Assembly (NCBI RefSeq): GCF_028689305.1
Contig: NZ_JAQTWM010000034.1
Location: 1-34,110 of the forward strand
DNA: 34,110 nucleotides
Direction of reading: 5' to 3'
DNA from: Rhodoferax sp.
GTDB taxonomy: Bacteria > Pseudomonadota > Gammaproteobacteria > Burkholderiales > Burkholderiaceae_C
Part shown: in pieces, positions 1-9,462 of the stretch
How the letters are laid out: every line of letters starts with the position of its first letter
How positions within the stretch are numbered: position 1 is the first letter of the stretch
Program-made: the position numbers and the translations under genes
The notes under the pieces: generated by a model
The model's input: only the letters and a program-made list of their open reading frames with translations
Database searches by the model: none
What the model was told of the DNA's origin: nothing

Positions 1-623
1 GCCACGCCATTGATGCGAAACCGCACATACCCCTGGGCCTGCATGTCGGCAAACAGTTCATGGAACTCGCCTTTTTTCTCGCGCGCCACCGGCGCCAGAA
101 TCATCAGCCGGGTGTCGACCGGCAAGGCCAGCACCGCGTCCACCATCTGGCTGACAGTCTGTGCCTGCAGCGCCAGGCCGTGCTCGGGGCAATAGGGTGT
201 ACCGGCGCGAGCAAACAGCAGACGCAGGTAGTCATGGATCTCGGTCACGGTGCCCACCGTGGAGCGCGGGTTGTGGCTGGTGGCCTTTTGCTCAATGGAA
301 ATCGCCGGCGACAGGCCTTCGATCACATCCACGTCGGGCTTGTCCATCAGCTGCAGGAACTGGCGGGCGTAGGTGGACAGGCTTTCCACGTAGCGGCGCT
401 GGCCCTCGGCATACAGGGTATCAAACGCCAGGCTGGACTTGCCCGACCCCGACAGCCCGGTGATCACCACCAGCTGGTTGCGCGGAATGTCGAGGTCGAT
501 GTTTTTCAGGTTGTGCGTGCGTGCCCCCCGGATGCTGATGGTGGGTTGCTGCAACGCCACGGCAAGGTACTTGCCATCATCGGCTGGGGGTCGGAGGGAG
601 TGGCCGTCGGCGGGTTGGTTCAA
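1..623 (-). CDS. uvrA: UvrA excinuclease ABC subunit A, N-terminal part (cut by window edge)
   Basis: ATPase subunit that recognises DNA damage in nucleotide excision repair, working with UvrB in the cytoplasm. Reading the minus strand from 623 gives about 207 residues. They include the UvrA start signature ([15 protein letters not shown]), the first Walker A motif ([19 protein letters not shown] region), the [16 protein letters not shown] segment and the [20 protein letters not shown] block. The frame is open at base 1, so the remaining three quarters of the protein lie outside. The start is probably TTG at 621-623, because an in-frame TGA lies about 14 codons upstream and no in-frame ATG follows before the conserved region. 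GTG codons slightly downstream are alternatives. The gene is divergent from the MFS gene. I found no LexA-type CTGT-N8-ACAG box in the intergenic region. The family call is certain; the start is tentative. Confidence 0.95.
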   Translation of the reverse strand, partial: MNQPADGHSLRPPADDGKYLAVALQQPTISIRGARTHNLKNIDLDIPRNQLVVITGLSGSGKSSLAFDTLYAEGQRRYVESLSTYARQFLQLMDKPDVDVIEGLSPAISIEQKATSHNPRSTVGTVTEIHDYLRLLFARAGTPYCPEHGLALQAQTVSQMVDAVLALPVDTRLMILAPVAREKKGEFHELFADMQAQGYVRFRINGV

Positions 624-854
624 GGCGTGCCCTGCTCAAAAAGTGGAAGGTGAAAATGCACCGGGAAACCCGCCATGATAGTCAAACTGCCGTTGCTGGC
701 CTTGACCGCTGCAGCGGCGCCGCCGCTGGCGATGTGAATCAGTGACAATCCGGCGCACGCGGCCCGCTTTGGGTTGCCTGTGTGCTTTCGGAGAAATTCT
801 TTGCCTCAAGCGAATGTTCCGCTGGAATCGGCCAGTGCCTCACCCTCGTCCGCG
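624..854. other. Intergenic region between uvrA and the MFS gene
   Basis: This 231-base divergent region must hold the promoters for both genes. No clear -35/-10 pair, SOS box or terminator stands out. A GC-rich self-complementary patch (about 706-730) could form a hairpin. A 20-codon open frame (675-737) with a hydrophobic alanine/leucine-rich product is present but has no convincing support as a gene. Confidence 0.4.
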
Positions 855-2051
855 ATGACGCCCACCGAACTGCGTGCCAGTTTCTCGCTGGCTTCGATTT
901 TTGCCCTGCGCATGCTGGGCTTGTTTTTGATCCTGCCCGTGTTTGCCATGGAGGCCACCCGTTACCCCGGAGGGGATGACACCGCCATGGTGGGCCTGAC
1001 CATGGGAATCTATGGGTTGACCCAGGCGATGCTGCAGTTTTTGTACGGCTGGGCGTCGGACCGCCTGGGGCGCAAGCGGGTGATCGTGTTTGGCTTGCTG
1101 GTGTTTGCCATCGGCAGTGGTGTGGCGGCCCTGGCGCCCAACTTGTTCTGGCTGGCGGTGGGTCGTGCAGTTCAGGGCGGTGGCGCGGTTTCCGCGGCGG
1201 TGACAGCGCTGCTGGCAGACCAGACCCGAGACGAGGTACGCACCAAATCGATGGCCTTGGTGGGCGCCAGCATCGGCCTAATGTTTGCCCTGTCCCTGGT
1301 GGCGGCCCCGGTGCTGGCGGGCTGGATCGGCCTGGTGGGCCTGTTTGCGCTGACCGCCGTGCTGGCGCTGCTGGGCGTGGTGGCCGTGCTCTGGTGGGTT
1401 CCGGCAGAACCCGTGGCGCACAAGAACCAGCCGCGTGGCCGGGTGCTGGACGTGTTGCGTTCCCCCGCCCTGTTGCGGCTGAATGTCGGCGTGTTTGTGT
1501 TGCATGCGGTGCAATTGGCGATGTGGCTGGCCTTGCCGGCCATGTTGGTGCAGGCCGGCTTGGCACGCAGCCAGCACTGGCAGGTGTATCTGCCAGCGGT
1601 GCTGGGCTCGTTTGTGGTGATGGGGGGCAGCCTGTTCAAGCTGGAAAAACGCGGCTATCTGCGTGCCGTGTTCCTGACCTCGATCGGGCTGACGGCGCTG
1701 GTGCAGTTGGGCTTCTGGTGGCTGGTGGGGGCTGCGCCCGGACTGCTGGAACTGGGCCTGTTGCTGTTTGTGTTCTTTTACGGCTTCAACGTGCTGGAAG
1801 CCAGCCAGCCCAGCATGGTGTCGCGGCTGGCACCCGCCCATTCGCGCGGTGCGGCCATGGGGGTGTACAACACCTTGCAGTCGCTGGGTTTTTTTGCCGG
1901 CGGCCTGGCGGGTGGCTGGCTGATGAAACATGGTGGCGCCAGCGGGCTGTTTGCGGCCTGCGCCGGCCTGATGCTGGCCTGGCTGCTGGTCGCCTGGCCC
2001 ATGGTTGCGCCCGCTGCCAGGTCGGCACAGGCCCCAACCAAAGCCCGATAA
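855..2051 (+). CDS. MFS transporter (YajR-like drug/proton antiporter family)
   Basis: Twelve-span major facilitator superfamily protein of 398 residues in the inner membrane, probably a proton-driven exporter. The first helix (FALRMLGLFLILPVFAMEA) and the loop 2-3 motif A (GWASDRLGRKRV) are clear, followed by a motif-C-like region in helix 5. YajR itself carries an extra C-terminal domain; this protein ends soon after helix 12, so that domain is absent. The frame extends upstream to a TTG at 774, but the added residues are unlike a transporter N-terminus, so ATG 855 (MTPTELRAS) is preferred. No strong Shine-Dalgarno is visible for either start. It sits between uvrA and ssb, a position I recall for an MFS gene in Burkholderiales. 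Substrate unknown. Confidence 0.85.
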   Translation: MTPTELRASFSLASIFALRMLGLFLILPVFAMEATRYPGGDDTAMVGLTMGIYGLTQAMLQFLYGWASDRLGRKRVIVFGLLVFAIGSGVAALAPNLFWLAVGRAVQGGGAVSAAVTALLADQTRDEVRTKSMALVGASIGLMFALSLVAAPVLAGWIGLVGLFALTAVLALLGVVAVLWWVPAEPVAHKNQPRGRVLDVLRSPALLRLNVGVFVLHAVQLAMWLALPAMLVQAGLARSQHWQVYLPAVLGSFVVMGGSLFKLEKRGYLRAVFLTSIGLTALVQLGFWWLVGAAPGLLELGLLLFVFFYGFNVLEASQPSMVSRLAPAHSRGAAMGVYNTLQSLGFFAGGLAGGWLMKHGGASGLFAACAGLMLAWLLVAWPMVAPAARSAQAPTKAR

Positions 2052-2110
2052 TGTGCGCTTGAATTTTGCCGGGCAGCCTCTTTGCCGCTTATTTAATCAA
2101 GGATTCCATC

Positions 2111-2602
2111 ATGGCCTCTGTCAATAAAGTCATTCTGTTAGGTAACCTGGGCCGTGACCCCGAAGTCCGTTATTTGCCCAGCGGGGACCCGGTGGCCAAC
2201 GTCACCATCGCCACCAGCAGCCGCTACAAGGGCAAGACCGGCGAGATGGTTGAAGAAACCGAATGGCACCGGGTCACGTTTTTTGGCCGGCTGGCCGAAA
2301 TCGCCAGCCAATACCTGAAAAAAGGCCGGCCGGTGTATGTGGAGGGGCGCATCAAGACCCGCAAGTACACCGACAAGGACGGTCAGGAGAAATACGCCAC
2401 CGACATCATCGCCAGCGAGATGCAGCTGCTCGGCGGCCGTGAAGGCATGGGTGAACCTTCGGGTGACGATGAAGGCGGCGGTTACTCGCGCCCGGCGCCG
2501 GCGGCCCGCCCAAGCGCGCCAGCACCACGCCCGGCGCCAGCGCCGGCGCCCACGCGCCCGGCCAGTGGCTTTGACGATATGGATGACGACATTCCGTTCT
2601 GA
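2111..2602 (+). CDS. ssb: Single-stranded DNA-binding protein
   Basis: Coats single-stranded DNA during replication, repair and recombination. The 163-residue product has the classic OB-fold N-terminus ([20 protein letters not shown], then the [23 protein letters not shown] strand-helix region and [19 protein letters not shown]) to about residue 110. A flexible linker rich in Pro, Ala and Gly follows, and then the acidic tip DDMDDDIPF that recruits partner proteins. An AAGGA ribosome site lies about 7 bases before ATG 2111. The gene follows the MFS gene by 59 bases and ends at a strong terminator, so it is probably the last gene of its transcript. Length and tip match the family. Confidence 0.98.
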   Translation: MASVNKVILLGNLGRDPEVRYLPSGDPVANVTIATSSRYKGKTGEMVEETEWHRVTFFGRLAEIASQYLKKGRPVYVEGRIKTRKYTDKDGQEKYATDIIASEMQLLGGREGMGEPSGDDEGGGYSRPAPAARPSAPAPRPAPAPAPTRPASGFDDMDDDIPF

Positions 2603-2646
2603 CCGCAACAGCGCCCGGTGAGGCCGCCGCCGGCGGCATGGGTCAC

Positions 2647-2682
2647 AGCCCTTGCAGACATGATCTGCAAGGGCTTTTTTTT
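2647..2682 (+). terminator. Rho-independent terminator after ssb
   Basis: A perfect 12-bp stem (2647-2658 pairing with 2664-2675, AGCCCTTGCAGA on the left arm) with a 5-base loop CATGA is followed by a run of eight T ending at 2682. It ends ssb transcription and insulates the promoter that begins only 7 bases later. Confidence 0.95.
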
Positions 2683-2688
2683 CGGCAC

Positions 2689-2718
2689 TTGCAAGATCAG
2701 AAGGAGTTCCCATATACT
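2689..2718 (+). promoter_or_regulatory. Sigma70-type promoter of the RND/SQR operon
   Basis: TTGCAA (2689-2694) and TATACT (2713-2718) are separated by 18 bases, close to the consensus -35/-10 pair. The expected transcription start is near 2725, giving a short leader with a TAAGGA ribosome site (2735-2740) before ATG 2747. It is the only obvious promoter for the five-gene unit downstream. Confidence 0.7.
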
Positions 2719-2729
2719 CCCCATGGTAT
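2714..2729. promoter_or_regulatory. Candidate repressor operator ATAC-N8-GTAT over the -10 element
   Basis: ATACTCCCCATGGTAT is an inverted repeat with four-base arms (ATAC/GTAT) and a C-rich left half and G-containing right half. It resembles the G/C tract flanked by A/T arms of CsoR-family operators. It overlaps the -10 element and the start site, so a bound protein would block transcription. The last gene of the unit encodes a CsoR-family protein, the natural candidate to bind here. The binding is inferred. Confidence 0.5.
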
Positions 2730-2746
2730 TTTCCTAAGGAAGTTTC

Positions 2747-3847
2747 ATGGCCACGATACATTCGTTTCATGCGGTCCGTTTTGCACATTCCCGACGCTGG
2801 GTGCTGGGGCTGGCCGCCTTGTTGCCGGTGTCATGGGTGATGGCACAAGGACCGGCTCCGGTGCCGGTCGCGGCGGTGCAGATCAAGGCCGTGGGACAGG
2901 GCTTTGAAATGGACGGGGTGGTGCAGCCGGTCAAACAAAGCACCGTGTCGTCCCAGGTGTCCGGCCGTCTGACGGCGCTGGCGGTGAAAGCCGGCGACCG
3001 GGTGCGCGCCGGACAACTGCTGGCCAGTATCGATGACCGCGAAGCCCAGAGCGGGGTGCAGCGCAGTCAGGCCCAGGTCGCGCAGGCCCAGGCCGAACTG
3101 CACAACGCGCAGGCCAGCTTCGAGCGCACGCGTGATTTGCTGCGCCAGGGGTTTATAAGCCAGGCCGCCATGGACACGGCGCAGGCGCAGCTCAAGTCGG
3201 CGCAGGCGGCACGTGATCAGGCCAGTGCCGGAGTGCAGCAGGCCAATCTGTCACAGGGGTTTGCCCGGGTGACAGCACCGTTTGATGCCTGGGTATTGCA
3301 AACCCATGCCGAAGTGGGTGATCTGGCCCTGCCGGGCAAGCCGCTGTTGACGCTGTATGCACCACTTCCCATGCGGGCCGTGGTGCAGGTGCCGGTGTCG
3401 CGCTCCAAGTCCTTGTCAGAGCGTGTTTCGGTGGAAGTCCAGGTCCCCACCGCGGACGGCTCGTTGCAGTGGATCCGCCCGTTGACCACCAGCCAGCTGC
3501 CCGGTGCCGATCCGGTGTCCCAAACCATTGAATGGCGCCTGGACCTGCCAGTGCAGGCAGCCAATGGGCTGACGCCAGGGCAGCAGCTGCGGGTGCGCTT
3601 TGCCGCAGGACAGGTCCGGCGTTTGGTGATTCCTGCCGCCGCCGTGCTGCGCCGTGGTGAGCTGACGGCGGTGTATGTGGTGGCAGGCCAAGGGTTTGCG
3701 CTGAAGGCCGTGCGTTTGGGGGCCGACCATGGCAGCCAGGGCGTGGAAGTGCTGGCCGGCCTGACCGAAGCGGACCGCGTGGCGCTCCATCCGGTGAACG
3801 CCGGCCTGGCCGGTGCCCTGGCAGCCGGCTCAGCGCCAGCACAGTGA
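2747..3847 (+). CDS. RND efflux periplasmic adaptor (membrane fusion protein)
   Basis: Periplasmic adaptor that would link the RND pump in the next gene to an outer-membrane channel. The 366-residue product begins with a signal sequence (hydrophobic core WVLGLAALLPVSWVMA, cleavage likely before Gln34) and has no lipobox. The HlyD-like biotinyl-lipoyl half-motif follows (VSSQVSGRLTALAVKAGDRVRAGQLL, about residues 65-90). Next come a coiled hairpin rich in Ala and Gln (about 105-160), the returning lipoyl half (GFARVTAPFDAWV), and beta-barrel and membrane-proximal domains. ATG 2747 follows TAAGGA. The pump gene starts 7 bases after its stop. No TolC-like outer-membrane gene is in the window, so a channel encoded elsewhere is implied. 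Confidence 0.9.
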   Translation: MATIHSFHAVRFAHSRRWVLGLAALLPVSWVMAQGPAPVPVAAVQIKAVGQGFEMDGVVQPVKQSTVSSQVSGRLTALAVKAGDRVRAGQLLASIDDREAQSGVQRSQAQVAQAQAELHNAQASFERTRDLLRQGFISQAAMDTAQAQLKSAQAARDQASAGVQQANLSQGFARVTAPFDAWVLQTHAEVGDLALPGKPLLTLYAPLPMRAVVQVPVSRSKSLSERVSVEVQVPTADGSLQWIRPLTTSQLPGADPVSQTIEWRLDLPVQAANGLTPGQQLRVRFAAGQVRRLVIPAAAVLRRGELTAVYVVAGQGFALKAVRLGADHGSQGVEVLAGLTEADRVALHPVNAGLAGALAAGSAPAQ

Positions 3848-3854
3848 GGTGAGC

Positions 3855-6800
3855 ATGAAACAAGCAACCCCGCTGGGTATTTCCGGGCGACTGGCGCGGG
3901 CCTTCAAGCTCAATGCCATCACGCCGCTGTTGGCGCTGGTCGCCTTGTTGCTGGGCCTGTTTGCCGTGCTGGTGACGCCCCGTGAAGAAGAGCCGCAAAT
4001 CAATGTGACCATGGCCAATGTGCTGATCCCGTTTCCGGGGGCCAGCAGCGCCGATGTGCAGAACATGGTCGCACGCCCGGCGGAACAAGTGCTCAGCCAG
4101 ATTGCAGATATTGAGCACACCTATTCGGTGGCGCGCCCGGGCATGGCGGTGATGACCGTGCAATTCAAGGTGGGGGTACCTCGCACGGAGGCGCTGGTGC
4201 GGCTGTACGACGTGCTCAATGCCAACCAGGACTGGCTGCCGAGGGATCTGGGCACACTCAGTCCCATCGTCAAACCCAAGGGTATTGACGATGTGCCCGT
4301 GCTGGCGGTGACGATGTGGAGCCGTGACGCGACCGCCGCTGTTGAGCTGGAGCGTGTGGCCCACACCATGGAGGCTGAACTCAAACGCGTGCCCGGCACC
4401 CGCGAGGTGCAGACCATCGGCGGCCCGGGACGCGCCGTGCATGTCTGGCTGGACCCGGCCCGCCTGCGCGAGCGGGGTGTGGACTTGTTGTCTCTCAAAA
4501 ACCTGCTGGCCAGTGCAAATGTCAGCATGCCCTCGGGCGCGGTATTTGATGGCTCCGGCAGGACTGCGCAGATGCTCCAGGTGGAAACCGGTGAGTTCCT
4601 GCGTTCGGCTGATGACGTGGGTGATCTGGTCGTGGGGGTCAGCAAAGGGGCTCCGGTGTTTCTGCGTGAGGTGGCACGGATTGAAACTGGCGCCCGCCAG
4701 CCTGCCCGTTATGTCTGGTTTACCCCGGGGCAGGCCGCGTCAGCAGCAGCGAGCGCGGCGGCGACACCGGCCGGACAGCCGGGCGACGTTTATCCGGCCT
4801 TGACCCTGACTGTCACAAAAAAACCCGGCATCAACGCGGTGGACGTGGCCAGTGCCGTGCGCGCCCGGGTGCTTGAGCTGAGCAATACGGTGATTCCTAC
4901 CCACATCCAGACCACCATCACCCGTGATTACGGTGAGACCGCCGCCGAAAAAGCCAACAAGCTGATCCAGAAGCTGGCCTTCGCCACGGGGTCGGTGATT
5001 CTGCTGGTGGGTTTTGCGCTGGGGCGACGCGAGGCGGTGATTGTCGGGGTGGCGGTGATCCTGACCCTGATGGCCACCCTGTTTGCCTCCTGGGCCTGGG
5101 GCTTCACCCTGAACCGGGTGTCGCTGTTTGCCCTGATTTTTTCCATCGGTATCCTGGTGGATGATGCCATTGTGGTGGTGGAGAACATCCATCGCCACCA
5201 GCAGCTCAAACCCCACGAATCGCTGCGCCAGATCATTCCGGCGGCCGTTGACGAGGTCGGCGGCCCCACCATCCTGGCCACGCTGACGGTGATTGCCGCC
5301 CTGCTGCCCATGGCCTTTGTCAGCGGACTCATGGGGCCCTATATGAGCCCGATCCCGATCAATGCCAGTCTGGGGATGGCGATCTCGCTGGGGATTGCAT
5401 TCACGGTCACCCCCTGGCTAGCCCTGAAAGTCATGCGCCAGCACCATGGCTCGGGTGACACCGCAGCGCCGGTGAGCGCCCTGGGCGCCCGGCTGCAGTC
5501 GCTGTTTACCCGGGTTCTGACGCCTTTCCTGGACAGTGCCCGCAAGCGTTGGCTGTTGCTGCTCGGGATTCTGGTCGCACTGATGTTGTCGGTCGGCCTG
5601 GCACTGGTGCAGTGGGTGGTGCTGAAGATGCTCCCCTTTGACAACAAGAGTGAGTTCCAGGTGGTGGTTGAAATGCCGGCGGGAACACCGCTGGAAAACA
5701 CCGCGGCGGCCTTGCATGAGCTGGGGGGCTATTTGGCGCAGCAGCCCGAGGTGCTGAACCTGCAGGCCTATGCCGGCACCGCCTCCCCGATCACGTTCAA
5801 TGGTCTGGTGCGCCAGTATTACCTGCGCGCCGATGCTGAACAGGGCGACCTGCAGGTGAATCTGGTCGACAAGCACCATCGCAGCGACCAGAGTCATGCC
5901 ATCGCCCAGCGGCTGCGCCCCGAGCTGGAAAAAATTGGCCTGCGCCACCATGCCCGCATCAAGGTGGTGGAAGTGCCGCCAGGCCCTCCGGTGATGTCGC
6001 CGCTGGTGGCGGAAATCTACGGCCCCGATGAAGCCGGCCGCCAGCAGCTGGCGGACCGGGTGGCGCAGGCTTTTGCCATGACGCCGGACATCGTGGGGGT
6101 GGACACCTCGCTTCAGGGCAATGCGCCGCGCGCCTATTTGCGGGTACGTCGCCAGCGCGCCGAGTCACTGGGGATCCCGGTGGCGGCCATTGCGCAGACG
6201 GCGGCCATGGCCCTGTCGGGCATGGATGCCGCTTATCTCCATGACGAACAAACCAAATACCCGGTACCGGTGCGCCTGCAATTACCACTGGTGGATCAGG
6301 TCGGGCTGGACGCCATTCTGGCGCTGCCTTTGCGTGCCGCCAACGGGCAGATGGTGCCCTTGTCCGAACTGGTGCAGGTGGAGCATGGTGTGGCCGACAA
6401 GCCCTTGTTCACCAAAGACCTGCAGGCGGTGAGTTATGTCTATGGCGACATGGCCGGCAAGCTGGATTCGCCCTTGTATGGCCTGTTTGCCATTCGTGAC
6501 CGCCTGGCAAGTGCCGCCTTGCCAGGAACCGGCGCCCTGGGGGAATACTGGATCCGCCAGCCGTCGGACCCGTATCGGCAATACGCACTGAAGTGGGATG
6601 GCGAGTGGCAGATCACTTACGAAACGTTCCGCGACATGGGGGCGGCCTACGCGGTGGGCCTGGTGCTGATCTACCTGCTGGTGGTGGCGCAGTTCCGCAG
6701 CTACCTGACCCCCCTGGTGATCATGGCGCCGATTCCGCTGACCATCATCGGGGTCATGCCGGGGCACGCCTTGCTGGGGGCTCAATTCACCGCCACGTCG

Positions 6801-7154
6801 ATGATCGGCATGATTGCCCTGGCGGGCATCATCGTGCGCAACTCCATCTTACTGGTGGACTTTATCGAGCTGCAAGTTTCTCAGGGTATGGCGTTCAAGC
6901 TGGCGGTGGTCCAGTCTGCAGCGGTGCGTGCCCAGCCGATTGCGCTGACCGGACTGGCCGCGATGATTGGCGCCTTTTTCATTCTGGATGACCCCATTTT
7001 TAATGGCTTGGCCATCTCCCTGATTTTTGGCATTCTGGTGTCCACCGTGCTGACGCTGGTGGTGATACCCGTCCTGTATTACGCGCTTTATCGGCGACGT
7101 ATAGAGCCGCACGCAGATGCGGCAGGCCCCAACGGAAACCTTCCTTCAACTTGA
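3855..7154 (+). CDS. RND efflux transporter, inner-membrane permease
   Basis: Proton-driven resistance-nodulation-division pump of 1099 residues, a usual length. Helix 1 is near residues 20-40, followed by a large periplasmic porter loop, a helix bundle, a second loop and the final helices. The proton-relay aspartates corresponding to Asp407/408 of AcrB are seen as Asp436-Asp437 in GILVDDAIVVVENIHRH. At the position of AcrB Lys940 the protein has Arg995 (IIVRNSILLVDF), as in several non-AcrB branches. The start at 3855 is preferred over an upstream in-frame codon because of the AGGTGAG ribosome site. It is flanked by its adaptor and by a sulfide:quinone oxidoreductase-family gene 15 bases downstream. 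The substrate is not known; the neighbours suggest a sulfur compound or redox-active molecule, which is inference. Confidence 0.93.
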   Translation: MKQATPLGISGRLARAFKLNAITPLLALVALLLGLFAVLVTPREEEPQINVTMANVLIPFPGASSADVQNMVARPAEQVLSQIADIEHTYSVARPGMAVMTVQFKVGVPRTEALVRLYDVLNANQDWLPRDLGTLSPIVKPKGIDDVPVLAVTMWSRDATAAVELERVAHTMEAELKRVPGTREVQTIGGPGRAVHVWLDPARLRERGVDLLSLKNLLASANVSMPSGAVFDGSGRTAQMLQVETGEFLRSADDVGDLVVGVSKGAPVFLREVARIETGARQPARYVWFTPGQAASAAASAAATPAGQPGDVYPALTLTVTKKPGINAVDVASAVRARVLELSNTVIPTHIQTTITRDYGETAAEKANKLIQKLAFATGSVILLVGFALGRREAVIVGVAVILTLMATLFASWAWGFTLNRVSLFALIFSIGILVDDAIVVVENIHRHQQLKPHESLRQIIPAAVDEVGGPTILATLTVIAALLPMAFVSGLMGPYMSPIPINASLGMAISLGIAFTVTPWLALKVMRQHHGSGDTAAPVSALGARLQSLFTRVLTPFLDSARKRWLLLLGILVALMLSVGLALVQWVVLKMLPFDNKSEFQVVVEMPAGTPLENTAAALHELGGYLAQQPEVLNLQAYAGTASPITFNGLVRQYYLRADAEQGDLQVNLVDKHHRSDQSHAIAQRLRPELEKIGLRHHARIKVVEVPPGPPVMSPLVAEIYGPDEAGRQQLADRVAQAFAMTPDIVGVDTSLQGNAPRAYLRVRRQRAESLGIPVAAIAQTAAMALSGMDAAYLHDEQTKYPVPVRLQLPLVDQVGLDAILALPLRAANGQMVPLSELVQVEHGVADKPLFTKDLQAVSYVYGDMAGKLDSPLYGLFAIRDRLASAALPGTGALGEYWIRQPSDPYRQYALKWDGEWQITYETFRDMGAAYAVGLVLIYLLVVAQFRSYLTPLVIMAPIPLTIIGVMPGHALLGAQFTATSMIGMIALAGIIVRNSILLVDFIELQVSQGMAFKLAVVQSAAVRAQPIALTGLAAMIGAFFILDDPIFNGLAISLIFGILVSTVLTLVVIPVLYYALYRRRIEPHADAAGPNGNLPST

Positions 7155-8456
<1,302 letters not shown>

Positions 8457-8475
8457 TCAACCAAGGAGTTTTGAA

Positions 8476-8700
8476 ATGACAGTGCAACGTTATATTTTGG
8501 TATTCGCCGGACTTTTTGTGATGCTCTCATTGGCCCTGGGGGTGGAAGGCAGCCCGCTGTTTGTCAGCAAATGGGCGCTGGCCTTCACGGCTTTTGTCGG
8601 CGCCAACCTGTTCCAGTCGGGCTTCACCAATTTTTGTCCGTTGGGCGTCATTTTGAAAAAACTGGGCGTACCGGAAGACAAGGCAGGTTGCGCTCGTTAA
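8476..8700 (+). CDS. DUF2892 (YgaP-type) small inner-membrane protein
   Basis: A 74-residue protein with two hydrophobic segments (about 7-23 and 33-48) and the family ending LFQSGFTNFCPLGVILKKLGV. DUF2892 is the membrane part of YgaP-type rhodanese proteins and also occurs alone beside sulfur genes. Here it is free-standing, with no rhodanese domain. Cys54 (in FCPL) and Cys72 are present. The gene follows the SQR gene by 19 bases behind an AAGGAG site. A role in moving or holding sulfane sulfur at the membrane is plausible from context but not shown. Confidence 0.85.
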   Translation: MTVQRYILVFAGLFVMLSLALGVEGSPLFVSKWALAFTAFVGANLFQSGFTNFCPLGVILKKLGVPEDKAGCAR

Positions 8701-8772
8701 GCCAGACACGCTCGCGGCATCCGGCCGGCGCCAGGGCCGCGGGCATCAGCCACTGACCACAGGAACAAAGTT

Positions 8773-9063
8773 ATGACGGTATTGACGAATGAGGCGGCAC
8801 GTACCGAGGTGATCAATCGCCTCAAACGGGCCGAAGGCCAGATCCGCGGCGTGCAACGCATGATCGAAGAGGGCGAGAGCTGTCTGAAGATCAGCCAGCA
8901 GTTCTCTGCGGTCCGCAAGGCGCTCGACAGCACCTATTTGCGCATGACCATGTGTTTCATGGAGCAGGAATTGCATCAATGTTTCCCGGCGGATGAGACG
9001 CAAAAGGAAGGCCTGGAGGCCATGCTCAAGGAAATGGAAGGGCTGCTGGCCCGCATGGGTTGA
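8773..9063 (+). CDS. CsoR/FrmR-family (DUF156) transcriptional repressor with atypical cysteines
   Basis: A 96-residue all-helical repressor: VINRLKRAEGQIRGVQRMIEEGESC (13-37) is the family signature, followed by the long helix with AVRKALDSTYL. The family cysteine is Cys37. In copper-sensing CsoR the other ligands are His and Cys 25 and 29 residues later; here those positions are Phe62 and Glu66. Instead there are Cys61 and Cys70. The Cu(I) site is therefore missing, and the two-cysteine 29-residue spacing of the persulfide sensor CstR is not kept either. As the last gene of the SQR unit, after a 72-base gap and an AGGAAC ribosome site, it probably represses its own operon at 2714-2729 and senses a reactive sulfur or electrophile. 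That ligand is inferred. Confidence 0.88.
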   Translation: MTVLTNEAARTEVINRLKRAEGQIRGVQRMIEEGESCLKISQQFSAVRKALDSTYLRMTMCFMEQELHQCFPADETQKEGLEAMLKEMEGLLARMG

Positions 9064-9110
9064 CGTTCTTACCAGAAAAACAGGCCTTCAGCCCGGATGA
9101 AATATGCACA

Positions 9111-9135
9111 TTTAGCTATATTTTTTATAGCTAAA
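9111..9135. repeat. Dispersed GCTAT-N7-ATAGC element, copy 1 (intergenic)
   Basis: A perfect 9-bp inverted repeat (TTTAGCTAT 9111-9119, ATAGCTAAA 9127-9135) around a 7-base T-rich loop. The core is 9115-9131. The left flank AAATATGCACAT (9100-9111) also occurs, inverted, at the copy near 32603. It is AT-rich in a GC-rich context and lies after the CsoR-family gene. Confidence 0.75.
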
Positions 9136-9157
9136 GTTTTCCAGGCAGGTCGCCACT

Positions 9158-9196
9158 GATAAGCCAGCCTTAAGCAAGGGCTAAGCCGGGCTTAAG
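9158..9196 (+). promoter_or_regulatory. Four phased TAAG hexamers, PmrA/QseB-like response-regulator boxes
   Basis: GATAAG (9158), CTTAAG (9169), GCTAAG (9180) and CTTAAG (9191) recur exactly every 11 bases with 5-base spacers, one helical turn apart. OmpR-class regulators such as PmrA/BasR and QseB bind CTTAA-type hexamer direct repeats with this spacing. The array ends 51 bases before the start of the small membrane protein. Because CTTAAG is its own complement, the outer units also form an inverted repeat (9167-9175 with 9190-9198). Confidence 0.6.
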
Positions 9197-9247
9197 GCCG
9201 GGGCGGGATGATTCACCCCATTCCATCTCACTTCAACGAGGCCCGCC

Positions 9248-9451
9248 ATGAATACCGATCTGCACCAATTTGTCACCAAGTACCTGTCCATCGTGTTCGG
9301 CACGTTGATGCTGGTGAGTTTCTGTGCCTTTGTCACCATCCCTTACAGCCTGAGCGTCCAGCCTGGTGAAGATGTGATGGCCCGGACATCCAGCCCCGTG
9401 GCTGCCCCCCAGCTGGCCGCAGACACCCTACCGACCGAACCCAAGGTCTGA
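9248..9451 (+). CDS. Small single-span membrane protein of unknown function
   Basis: A 67-residue protein: a short polar N-terminus (MNTDLHQFVTKY), one hydrophobic helix (about residues 13-34, LSIVFGTLMLVSFCAFVTIPYS), then a 30-residue acidic, Pro/Ala-rich tail. I do not recognise a family. The gene is supported by its ATG after ACGAGGCC, the upstream phased TAAG array, and codon use like its neighbours. The topology suggests a small accessory or stress-response membrane peptide. If the upstream boxes are real it would be under a two-component system that responds to envelope conditions. That link is inference. Confidence 0.6.
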   Translation: MNTDLHQFVTKYLSIVFGTLMLVSFCAFVTIPYSLSVQPGEDVMARTSSPVAAPQLAADTLPTEPKV

Positions 9452-9462
9452 GCCGCAGGCGC

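Noticed and set aside
675..737. A 20-codon open frame with a hydrophobic Ala/Leu-rich product in the uvrA-MFS gap.
   Set aside because: No ribosome site, GC-rich low-complexity sequence, and it overlaps the expected uvrA promoter; chance is the simpler reading.
624..854. LexA/SOS box expected near uvrA.
   Set aside because: No CTGT-N8-ACAG or close variant was found between uvrA and the MFS gene.
3192..4442. Long antisense open frame (416 codons) over the adaptor and pump genes, His- and Gln-rich.
   Set aside because: Its composition is the shadow of GC-rich codons on the other strand, and both sense genes are strongly recognised.
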